A stretch of DNA of 64,000 nt from Streptomyces sp. NRRL WC-3626 (GTDB lineage Bacteria; Actinomycetota; Actinomycetes; Streptomycetales; Streptomycetaceae), in the NCBI RefSeq assembly GCF_000718785.1, contig NZ_JOCA01000009.1, positions 315,215-379,214 on the forward strand, given 5' to 3'. This document shows, piece by piece, positions 40,517 to 48,188 of this stretch; positions within the stretch are counted from its first letter, which is position 1, and every line of letters begins with the position of its first letter. The translations under genes were made by a program, and so were the position numbers. Below the pieces are notes generated by a model. That model saw nothing but the letters and a program-made list of their open reading frames with translations. It ran no database searches and was not told where the DNA came from.

Positions 40517-41455
40517 TCAGACGCCGACGGGCTCGCCGGCGGCGGTGGCGATCTCCTGCTCGGCGACGACGCCGGCCACGCGGCGCAGCTTCTTCATCGG
40601 GCCGAGCTCGGAGTCGTAGACCTTCTTGACGCCGTCGCCGAGGGAGGCCTCGATGGTGCGGATGTCGCGGACCAGGCGGGTCAGGCCCTGCGGCTCGACG
40701 GAGGCGGCCTGGTCGGAGCCCCACATGGCGCGGTCGAGGGTGATGTGGCGCTCGACGAAGACGGCGCCGAGGGCGACGGCGGCCAGCGTGGTCTGCAGGC
40801 CGGTCTCGTGGCCGGAGTAGCCGATCGGGACGTTCGGGTACTCCTGCTGGAGGGTGTTGATGACGCGGAGGTTGAGCTCCTCGGCCTGCGCCGGGTAGGT
40901 CGACGTGGCGTGGCACATGAGGATGTTGTCGCTGCCGAGGACCTCGACCGCGTGGCGGATCTGCTTCGGGGTGGACATGCCGGTGGAGAGGATGACCGTC
41001 TTGCCCGTGGAGCGCAGGGCGCGCAGCAGCTCGTCGTCGGTCAGCGAGGCGGAGGCGACCTTGTGGGCGGGGACGTCGAACTTCTCCAAGAAGGCGACGG
41101 CCTCGGTGTCCCACGGGGAGGCGAACCAGTCGATGTTCTTGGACGTGCAGTACTCGTCGATCTGCCGGTACTCGTCCTCGCCGAACTCGACGCGGTGGCG
41201 GTAGTCGATGTACGTCATCCGGCCCCAGGGGGTGTCGCGCTCGATGTCCCACTGGTCGCGCGGGGTGCAGATCTCCGGGGTGCGCTTCTGGAACTTGACC
41301 GCGTCGCAGCCGGCCTCGGCGGCGGCGTCGATCAGCTTGAACGCGTTCTCGAGGTCGCCGTTGTGGTTGATGCCGATCTCACCGGTGACGTAGACGGGGC
41401 GGCCGGGGCCGGCCTCGCGGGTGCCGAAGGTGCGGATGCGGGAGTTGGTGCTCAT
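40517..41455 (-). CDS. Nonulosonate (NeuB-family) synthase
   Basis: A 312-residue TIM-barrel enzyme that condenses phosphoenolpyruvate with a six-carbon sugar (or its phosphate) to a nine-carbon sugar acid. Family motifs: YVTGEIGINHNGDLENAFKL, DAVKFQKRTPE, 'DWFASPWDTEAVAFLEKF', ILSTGMSTPKQI, GYSGHETGL and FVERHITLDRAMWGSDQAAS. It ends about 40-60 residues earlier than NeuB enzymes that carry a C-terminal SAF antifreeze-like domain, which is absent. With the HAD-fused CMP-transferase next door, a Kdn- or sialic-acid-like product is inferred. Confidence 0.92.
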   Translation of the reverse strand: MSTNSRIRTFGTREAGPGRPVYVTGEIGINHNGDLENAFKLIDAAAEAGCDAVKFQKRTPEICTPRDQWDIERDTPWGRMTYIDYRHRVEFGEDEYRQIDEYCTSKNIDWFASPWDTEAVAFLEKFDVPAHKVASASLTDDELLRALRSTGKTVILSTGMSTPKQIRHAVEVLGSDNILMCHATSTYPAQAEELNLRVINTLQQEYPNVPIGYSGHETGLQTTLAAVALGAVFVERHITLDRAMWGSDQAASVEPQGLTRLVRDIRTIEASLGDGVKKVYDSELGPMKKLRRVAGVVAEQEIATAAGEPVGV

Positions 41456-41469
41456 GATCTGGCGTTTCC

Positions 41470-42900
41470 TTACTTGGGGAGGGAGTCGAGAGAGGGACCG
41501 AGGATCCAGCCGGCGATCTCTCGGATCGCGCCGTCGCCGCCGGGGAGGGTGGTGACCGCGCGTGCGGCGCCGCGTACGACGTCGTGGGCGCTCGCGACCG
41601 CCACGGGCCAGCCCACGAGGGCGAAGCACGGGAGGTCATTGACGTCGTTGCCGACGTAGAGCACGCGCTCGGGCGCGATGCCCTGTTCCTCGCACCACTG
41701 CTTGAGGGCGAGGTCCTTGCGGTCGATGCCGTGCAGCACGGGGAGCTTGAGCTTGCGTGCGCGGGCGGCGACGACCGGGTTCTGTTCCGTGGACAGGATC
41801 AGCAGCTTGAGGCCGCTGCGGCGCAGGGCCGCGATACCGAGTCCGTCGCCGCGGTGCACGGAGACGAACTCCCGTCCGTCGGAGTCGATCAGCACCCGGT
41901 CGTCGGTCTGGGTGCCGTCGAAGTCGAGGACGACCGCGTCGATGTCCTGCGCGGTCGGGAGGGCGCCGGGCCGCTCCGCGTCGAAGAGCGGGGCGAGGGC
42001 GCGGGCCCGGGCGAGCTCGTGCGGGTCGTCGATCTCCAGCACCCGGGCCGGGTCGGTGCGCACGAGTTCGGTACGCCCGAAGAACCGGTGCCGGTGCGTC
42101 CGGAAACCGGCCGCGTCCATGGCGTAGGCGGCACCGGTCTCCAGGAAGTCCTGGGGCCGGTCCTGCCGGCGGGGGCGGAACGCCTTGTCGTGGTTGACGC
42201 CCTGGCCTCCGGCGGAGGCCGCCGGAGATGTGTGCCGGGTGTCCACGGCCGCGACCGGAGCGGCGCCGGGCGCGGCCCCGCTGCCCGCGAAGGTGCCGGG
42301 CGCGGGCGCCGGGGCGACGTCCGCGGCCGGGCTGCTCACCGGCTCGGCGGAAACGGCCGCCGTGGCGGCCGGTGCGGTGCCGGGCGCGGGCTCGGCCGAC
42401 GCCCCGGTGCCGGTGAACGGCGTGGGGACGGGATCGTCCCCCGTGTCGCGCCAGATGAAGCCGTGGAACGGGGCGACCGTCACCGCCGTGTCGGCGGTTC
42501 GCGTGGCCACCGCGGCCGCTACCGCGTCGATGTCCTCGCGGATCAGGAAGGGGCTGGTGCACTGGACGAGGAGGACGACGTCGACCGGGGCGCCGTGCAG
42601 CGCCTCGTGGGTGTCCATGGCGTGCAGGACCGCGGCCTCGGAGGTGGCGGTGTCGCCGGCGATGGCGGCGGGCCGCAGGACGACCTCGGCGCCGGCCTGC
42701 CGGGCGGCGGCCGCGATGGCCTGGTCGTCGGTGGAGACGACGACGTCGGTGACGTACCGGGCGGCCCGGCACTCGCGCACGGCGCGCGCCACCAGGGGGA
42801 CACCGCCGACGGGGGCGAGGTTCTTCGCGGGAACGCCCTTGGAGCCGCCGCGCGCGGGGATCACGGCGAGCACTCGGCGCACCGTCGGCGGTCGGGACAT
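41470..42900 (-). CDS. CMP-nonulosonate cytidylyltransferase fused to HAD phosphatase
   Basis: A 476-residue bifunctional protein. Residues 8-150 begin an acylneuraminate cytidylyltransferase domain (LAVIPARGGSKGVPAKN nucleotide loop; QCTSPF); the rest of this domain returns at 240-300 (RRQDRPQDFLETGAAYAMDA). Between them lies an unusual 75-80 residue Ala/Pro linker (about 155-232). Residues 320-476 are a KdsC-like HAD phosphatase (DFDGTQTDD nucleophile pair at D326/D328, late GNDVND). It probably dephosphorylates the 9-phosphate and activates the sugar as CMP-nonulosonate. It lies 14 bp upstream of the synthase gene. Confidence 0.9.
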   Translation of the reverse strand: MSRPPTVRRVLAVIPARGGSKGVPAKNLAPVGGVPLVARAVRECRAARYVTDVVVSTDDQAIAAAARQAGAEVVLRPAAIAGDTATSEAAVLHAMDTHEALHGAPVDVVLLVQCTSPFLIREDIDAVAAAVATRTADTAVTVAPFHGFIWRDTGDDPVPTPFTGTGASAEPAPGTAPAATAAVSAEPVSSPAADVAPAPAPGTFAGSGAAPGAAPVAAVDTRHTSPAASAGGQGVNHDKAFRPRRQDRPQDFLETGAAYAMDAAGFRTHRHRFFGRTELVRTDPARVLEIDDPHELARARALAPLFDAERPGALPTAQDIDAVVLDFDGTQTDDRVLIDSDGREFVSVHRGDGLGIAALRRSGLKLLILSTEQNPVVAARARKLKLPVLHGIDRKDLALKQWCEEQGIAPERVLYVGNDVNDLPCFALVGWPVAVASAHDVVRGAARAVTTLPGGDGAIREIAGWILGPSLDSLPK

Positions 42901-42932
42901 GGGATCAGCTCCTTGAGCAGGGGTCGGGCCGG

Positions 42933-44264
42933 TCACAGTTCGCCCATGCGGCGGATCACCGGGGCGACGCGCTGCACTCCGTGCCGGTAGGCGCCGCGCG
43001 CCGCCCGGCGCACGATCTGCCGGACCGGTCCGGGTTCCTTGTCGGCGGCGGGCGCGCCGGGCAGCGGGGTGCCGTCGGGGCCGAGGTGATGGCGGGCGAG
43101 GAGGCCGGGCAGATAGCCGGGCGCGGTGACGGGCGTGTAGTACGGGGCGAGCGGCGGCAGTCCGCCGGGGCGTTCGAGCAGTTCGGTGATGCGTGCGCGG
43201 GCGGCGTCGAAGGCGGTCTCGTACGAGCCCTCCGCGGCGACGCCCTGCCGGGCCACCCACCGCGGGTCGGGCTCGGGGCGGTGTCCGGCGTCGAGCTGGT
43301 CCCAGGAGGCGAGGCAGCCGGAGCCCACGAAGTGGTGGTTGCCGAGCGCTTCCCGGATACCGAGATCGGTCAGGACGACCGTGGGGATACGGCGGTGCAG
43401 CGACTCCAGGGCGGCCGTGGAGCTGACCGTGACGAGGAGGTCGGTGCGGTCGAGGATCTCGCCCATGTGCCCGTACACCAGGCGGAAGTTGGGCGGCGGG
43501 TCCAGCCGCTGGGCGAGCTTCTGGTAGGGCAGTTCCTCGATGTGGGTGGTGTGTTCGCCGGGCTTGGAGCGCAGCTTCAGCAGCCCCTCGCGTCGGGGGT
43601 GCGGGGGGGCGTGCCCGAGGAGCCGGTCCAGCAGGTACGTACGGTCCCCGCGGCTGTCCGGCACGGAGGGCTGGGCGGCGAACACCACGGTGTAGGGCCT
43701 GTGCCCTTGCTTCGCAGACGGCTCGTGTTCACCGGTGTAGGCGGCTCCGCCGAGGAACGGCAGGGCGACCTCGGTCACCGACGAGGAGTCGGCGCCCACT
43801 CCGTCGTACACGGCGCGGAAACGATCCGCGTCCTGGCGGGAGTTGGCGAGCACCAGATCGGCGCCGTGCCGCAGCAGGAGGCCGTCGGCGAGCTTCTCGT
43901 AGACGACACCGACGTATCCGGTGACGACGACGGGCCGGTTCGGCCGGTCCTCCCAGACCCGCCCCAGTCCGTGCAGCATCGCCTGCGCACCGCCGCCGAC
44001 CAGGGCGAGCACGAGGACGTCGTACGACTCCTCGCGCATCGCGCGCAGGAACTCGACGGCGGTGACCTCGCGGAGCGAGTCCGCGTGGACGCCGACCTCG
44101 CCGAGCTGGCGGGCGGTGGGGGTGGCGCGTCCCCGGAGCAGGAATCCGTCCAGGTGGATGTCACGCGGCGCGACCCGGTCTGCGGTGAGCGCGCCCCATT
44201 TCCACCGGGTGTCGGAATCCGCGAGGACCGCGACCCTGAGGGGTTTCGTTGCACTTGCTGGCAC
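42933..44264 (-). CDS. DUF6716 putative glycosyltransferase
   Basis: A 443-residue GT-B-like protein and the first gene of the four-gene operon. RVAVLADSDTRWKWGALTAD opens the N-terminal Rossmann fold. 'PVVVTGYVGVVYEKLADGLL' and the LRSKPGEHTTHIEELPY segment mark the interdomain region. TDLLVTVSSTAALESLHRRI, followed by PTVVLTDLGIREALGNHHFV, forms the likely nucleotide-sugar pocket. DUF6716 proteins accompany nonulosonate genes in actinobacteria. It is divergent from the GT2 gene at 44463; the 198-bp gap should hold both promoters. Confidence 0.82.
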   Translation of the reverse strand: MPASATKPLRVAVLADSDTRWKWGALTADRVAPRDIHLDGFLLRGRATPTARQLGEVGVHADSLREVTAVEFLRAMREESYDVLVLALVGGGAQAMLHGLGRVWEDRPNRPVVVTGYVGVVYEKLADGLLLRHGADLVLANSRQDADRFRAVYDGVGADSSSVTEVALPFLGGAAYTGEHEPSAKQGHRPYTVVFAAQPSVPDSRGDRTYLLDRLLGHAPPHPRREGLLKLRSKPGEHTTHIEELPYQKLAQRLDPPPNFRLVYGHMGEILDRTDLLVTVSSTAALESLHRRIPTVVLTDLGIREALGNHHFVGSGCLASWDQLDAGHRPEPDPRWVARQGVAAEGSYETAFDAARARITELLERPGGLPPLAPYYTPVTAPGYLPGLLARHHLGPDGTPLPGAPAADKEPGPVRQIVRRAARGAYRHGVQRVAPVIRRMGEL

Positions 44265-44462
44265 GCCGAAGACGCTAGGAAGCGAATTCTAGGTACGGCC
44301 CAACCGTGAATCAACGAAAAGTTAACAACACCCCACCGGAAGCCGAACCAGCCTCCGAGAACGTGCCGCGTAGGCCTGATACACCGTACCGACACACGGA
44401 GTTCACCCTCTGGACGATCACCGGAAAGTCGGCGCGCCGGGCGGCCTTCTAGTGTTTCCCGG

Positions 44463-45449
44463 GTGCCCAAGCTTTCCGTGATCGTCCCGTTCTACAACGT
44501 TCGGCAATTCGCCCCCGACACCGTCAGAAGTCTGCGCGCGAACGCCCGGCCGGATTTCGAGTTCGTTCTGGTCGACGACCATTCCGACGACGGGACGGCG
44601 GCCGTTCTCGAACGGGCCGCCGAGGACCTGTCGGGTGTCGCGCGGGTGCGCCACATCCGCCGTGACAGGAATGGCGGGATCGCCGCCGCGCGCAACACCG
44701 GACTGGACGCCGCGCAGGGCGAGTTCCTGGCGTTCCTGGACGGCGACGACTGGCTCGCCCCCGGATATCTGTCGGAACTGGTGGCCGCCGCGGAACGGCT
44801 GGACTGCGACTTCGTCCGTACCGACCATGTGCGGGTCACCGACCGGGCCAGGACCGTACGGCGGGTCCCGGTCGGTCTGCGCGACGAGGTGCTGGACCCG
44901 CGCGACGCGATCCTGCCCGCGGACCGGACGACATCGGTGGACTATGTGTCCGTCTGGGCCGGCGCCTACCGGCGGCGGCTGCTGGAGCGGGGGCTGCTGC
45001 ACTTCACCGAGGGGCTGCACACCGCCGAGGACCGGCCGTGGACGTGGAGACTGCACCGCGAGGCGGAGTCGTTCGCCGTGGTGAATCCGCTGGGCGTGTT
45101 CTACCGGCGCGGAGTCCCCACCTCGCTCACCCGGATCGGCGACGTCCGCCGGCTGGACTTCATCCGCGCCTTCGACCGGATCGTCGAGGAGACGGCCGCG
45201 GACCGGGACGCCGGCCGGCTGCTGCCCAAGGCGGTACGCCAGTACTGCGCGATCATGGCCCACCATCTCGCCGAGGAGGACAGGTTCGAGCCGGCCGTGG
45301 CGGGACGGCTGCGGACGATGAGCGCGGCGGCGCTCCGCCGGCTGCCGCAGGACCTGCTCACGGAGGTGCTGGAGACCATGGACATGGACCGTGCCGCCCG
45401 GCTGCGGCGGCTGAGGCGCCGCGCCGGCTCGGGGAAGGGGACCGCGTGA
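44463..45449 (+). CDS. GT2 glycosyltransferase, copy 1
   Basis: A 328-residue GT-A enzyme. The N-terminal domain has KLSVIVPFYNV, FEFVLVDDHSDDGT and the DxD-like FLDGDDW metal site, followed by an 'RTDHVRV' acceptor region. The C-terminal half is helical and basic. No membrane span is seen. The GTG start has no clear ribosome site and may be leaderless. The stop overlaps the next gene (TGATG). It is paralogous to the GT2 gene at 50411 along its whole length. Confidence 0.9.
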   Translation: MPKLSVIVPFYNVRQFAPDTVRSLRANARPDFEFVLVDDHSDDGTAAVLERAAEDLSGVARVRHIRRDRNGGIAAARNTGLDAAQGEFLAFLDGDDWLAPGYLSELVAAAERLDCDFVRTDHVRVTDRARTVRRVPVGLRDEVLDPRDAILPADRTTSVDYVSVWAGAYRRRLLERGLLHFTEGLHTAEDRPWTWRLHREAESFAVVNPLGVFYRRGVPTSLTRIGDVRRLDFIRAFDRIVEETAADRDAGRLLPKAVRQYCAIMAHHLAEEDRFEPAVAGRLRTMSAAALRRLPQDLLTEVLETMDMDRAARLRRLRRRAGSGKGTA

Positions 45450-46762
45450 TGGCAGGTACCACTCAGATCTTCTGCGTCTCGTCGCTGTACGGCGTCGCCA
45501 CGCTGGCGGCCGCGATCGAGTCGGACTGCTTCGCGGAGGCGGAGCGGCGGGTGCTGCTGGTCTGCGACGTCTCCGCGGTGCCGGAGGCCGGCCCGGCGCC
45601 GGACGCGATACCGGGCTTCGCGCCGCTGCGCGACCACTTCGACGAGGTGCTGTCGTGGAACGAGGCGATCCGTCCGTTCCACCCGGCGGCGTGGACGCCC
45701 CGGGCGGAGGATGTCCCGCTGCTGGAGCGGCATCTGCGGCGGCTGTGGCGGCTCGGGGACGACCGGGTGGAGCTGGTCCTGGAGTCCCTCGCGGTGCCGC
45801 CCGCTCTCGCGATCGCGCAGGTGTTCACGGGGGCACCGGTCCATGTGTACGCGGACGGGGTGCGGAGTTACGGGCCCACCCGCAAGAAGCTCGATCCGTT
45901 GGTGGGGACCCGGGTGCGGCAGGTGCTGCATCCGGACCTGGTGCCGGGCCTGACGCCGTTGGTGCTGCGTGAGTTCGATGTGCCGGTGCGGGTGGTGGCG
46001 GCCGATGCCTTCCGGCGGGCGGTCGGGGAACTGGCGGAAGCGGGGCCGGAGTTGCCCTCGCCCGGCGCCGACTCGGCGTTGCTGCTGGGGCAGTGCCTGT
46101 CGGCGCAGGGGGTCCTCTCCTTCGGGGAGGAGGAGGACCTGTATGTGCGCATGCTGCGGGAGGCCGTCGAGCGGGGGCACCGTACGGTCGTCTTCAAGCC
46201 GCATCCCGCCGCGCCGGTCCGGCACAGCCGTGCTCTGACGGGGGAGGCGGAGCGGCTGGGAGTGTCGTTCCGTGTGCTCGATGTGCCCGTGCCGGCCGAG
46301 GTGCTGTACGAGCGGTGGCGGCCGGGGGTGGTCGTCGGGTGCTTCTCCACCGGGTTGTTCACCGCTTCCGCGCTGTACGAGTTGCCCGTCGCCTGTGTCG
46401 GGACCGGGCGGGTGCTGGAGCGGTTGACGCCCTATCAGCACGGTGACCGGGTGCCGGCCGTGCTGGCGGAGGCGGTGCTGTCGGGGGCGGGGGGTGTCGC
46501 GGGGGATGAGCTGGACGAACTGGTCGGGGCGCTGGGGTTCACCATGCAGCCGCAGATTCTGCCGCGGCTGCGTCCGGTTGCCGAGCGGTATCTCGGGCGG
46601 CACTTCGGGGTGGGTACGCGGCACTGGTTCCGGCGGAAGCGGCTGACGTCGCTGGGGTTGCCGGGGGGTATCCCGAAGCGGCTGGCGTTTCTGCCGCGCA
46701 ACGCCACGGCGCGGCGGGTGGTGCGGCGGGCGCGGGCGCTGCGGAAGGTGGTGCGGGGGTGA
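45449..46762 (+). CDS. Polysialyltransferase-family glycosyltransferase, copy 1
   Basis: A 437-residue soluble GT-B protein. Conserved parts: TQIFCVSSLYGVATLAAAIE, HVYADGVRSYGPTRKKLD, TVVFKPHPAAP and VVGCFSTGLFTASALYELP. The last two match the donor-binding HP and SS motifs of the bacterial alpha-2,8-polysialyltransferase family. It is coupled to the upstream GT2. The C-terminus is highly basic (RRVVRRARALRK), suitable for membrane-surface binding. It probably elongates the nonulosonate chain. Confidence 0.82.
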   Translation: MAGTTQIFCVSSLYGVATLAAAIESDCFAEAERRVLLVCDVSAVPEAGPAPDAIPGFAPLRDHFDEVLSWNEAIRPFHPAAWTPRAEDVPLLERHLRRLWRLGDDRVELVLESLAVPPALAIAQVFTGAPVHVYADGVRSYGPTRKKLDPLVGTRVRQVLHPDLVPGLTPLVLREFDVPVRVVAADAFRRAVGELAEAGPELPSPGADSALLLGQCLSAQGVLSFGEEEDLYVRMLREAVERGHRTVVFKPHPAAPVRHSRALTGEAERLGVSFRVLDVPVPAEVLYERWRPGVVVGCFSTGLFTASALYELPVACVGTGRVLERLTPYQHGDRVPAVLAEAVLSGAGGVAGDELDELVGALGFTMQPQILPRLRPVAERYLGRHFGVGTRHWFRRKRLTSLGLPGGIPKRLAFLPRNATARRVVRRARALRKVVRG

Positions 46763-46800
46763 GGGGGTTTCTCGCCCCGGGAGTTCTCGCCCCGGGGTTT

Positions 46801-46880
46801 TTCGCCCCCGCCGCCCCTTCCCGTTCCCGACCCCGGGGCTCCGCCCCGGACCCCGCTCCTCAAACGCCGGAGGGGCTGAT
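46801..46880. repeat. Dispersed Streptomyces repeat, copy C
   Basis: The same element as at 25966 and 37735. It is preceded by two TTCTCGCCCCGGGG-like short repeats (46767-46800). It separates the first GT2-polysialyltransferase module from the GT29 gene. Confidence 0.75.
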
Positions 46881-46991
46881 TACTCGCATACGGACCGGGC
46901 AGCCCACTGTTCACCCCCCGTACACCCCGACGCCACCGGCCGACCGCCGCGCTGCGGCACGCTCGGCCTCCGATCGGAGGACGGTGGAAGC

Positions 46992-48188
46992 ATGACGAAC
47001 CCCCTGGCGGGATTGTTCACGGCACGGCAGAAGGAGTCCGCCAGACGGGACCTGTACGCCCGGGGCGTCCTCCTGTGCGGCGAGTACCTCGCCGCACACG
47101 ACAGCCGCCTCACCCAGGCGATCGGCACCCTCACCACCGCGCTCGACACCCCGGCCGCCGACCCCTTCGACGCCCTCCTCAAGGTCGGCGAACGTGCCCT
47201 CGAGACGGGCGAGCACACCCTCGCCCTCGGCATCGCCGAGACCTCGACGGAGATACGGCAGCGCTCCAAGGGCGCCTGGCGCCTGCGCGCAAGGGCCCTG
47301 GACGGCCTCGGCCGCGACGACGAGGCCATGGAGTCCTACGAACGCCACCTCACCCTCCTGGGCGACGGCGAGCCCGCCGACGAGGTGACCCGCGGGATCG
47401 ACACCCTGCGCCGCCGCCGCGCCTGTCTGGCGGAGGCCTCCACCCTGTTCCCCGGCAACGGCACCCCGGTCACGGCACCGGAGTTCGCCGCCCACGTGCG
47501 GGCACGCGTGGCCGAACACGGCCCCGCCGACCCCGCCGTACGCCGCCTGCTGCGGCTGTACGCCACCCACCGCCGCCTGGTCGAACGCTCCGGCATGCCC
47601 GACCCCCTGCTCGGCGGGACCACCCCGATCGGCGTCGGCGGCCTGCGCGCCCTGCTCACCGGGCGCACGGTGTGCCTGGTGTCGAACGCCGCCGAGGTCG
47701 CCGGCAGCGGCCTCGGCGCCGAGATCGACGGCTACGACCTGGTCGTACGCTGCGACACCTTCCGTATCAACAAGGGCGGCACCGGCGAACGCACCGACCT
47801 GCACGCCGTCTCACTGCGCGGCACCACCCCGTGGGACGGGCCCGCGTGGACACAACCGGCCGGTGTCCGGCTGGTGTTCGGCGACCCGGCCGGGGCGTGG
47901 CGGCGTGCCGCACGGCAGCGGCTCACCGCCGGGGCGCAGGAGCACACCGGCGACGCGTCCCTGCGCCGGCCGCTGTCCGACCCGGCACTGCTCGGCGAGG
48001 ACCGGTGGGGCACGAAGGCCGGTACCGCGTTCACCGTGCTGCGACTGCTGGACTTCCTGGACGTCAGCCCCCGCCTGGACCTCATCGGCTTCGACAAGCC
48101 CGGCCGGCTGCGGCCGGAGGAGGCCAAGTGGGTCATGGACCGCGCGACGCACGTCGACGACAGCAAGATGAGGATCGCCCTCCGATGA
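46992..48188 (+). CDS. GT29 sialyltransferase-like protein with helical N-terminal domain
   Basis: A 398-residue soluble protein. Residues 20-145 form TPR-like helices. Residues 224-270 fit the GT29 sialylmotif L: CLVSNAAEVAGSGLGAEID, then YDLVVRCDTFRINKGGTGER. Residues 340-368 resemble sialylmotif S (GTKAGTAFTVLRLLDFLDVS, then LDLIGFD), and a late His387 (ATHVDDSK) fits the catalytic histidine. GT29 is best known from animal Golgi sialyltransferases. Here it would use CMP-nonulosonate made at 40517-42900. The ATG has a GGTGGAAG site; the stop overlaps the next gene. Confidence 0.78.
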   Translation: MTNPLAGLFTARQKESARRDLYARGVLLCGEYLAAHDSRLTQAIGTLTTALDTPAADPFDALLKVGERALETGEHTLALGIAETSTEIRQRSKGAWRLRARALDGLGRDDEAMESYERHLTLLGDGEPADEVTRGIDTLRRRRACLAEASTLFPGNGTPVTAPEFAAHVRARVAEHGPADPAVRRLLRLYATHRRLVERSGMPDPLLGGTTPIGVGGLRALLTGRTVCLVSNAAEVAGSGLGAEIDGYDLVVRCDTFRINKGGTGERTDLHAVSLRGTTPWDGPAWTQPAGVRLVFGDPAGAWRRAARQRLTAGAQEHTGDASLRRPLSDPALLGEDRWGTKAGTAFTVLRLLDFLDVSPRLDLIGFDKPGRLRPEEAKWVMDRATHVDDSKMRIALR

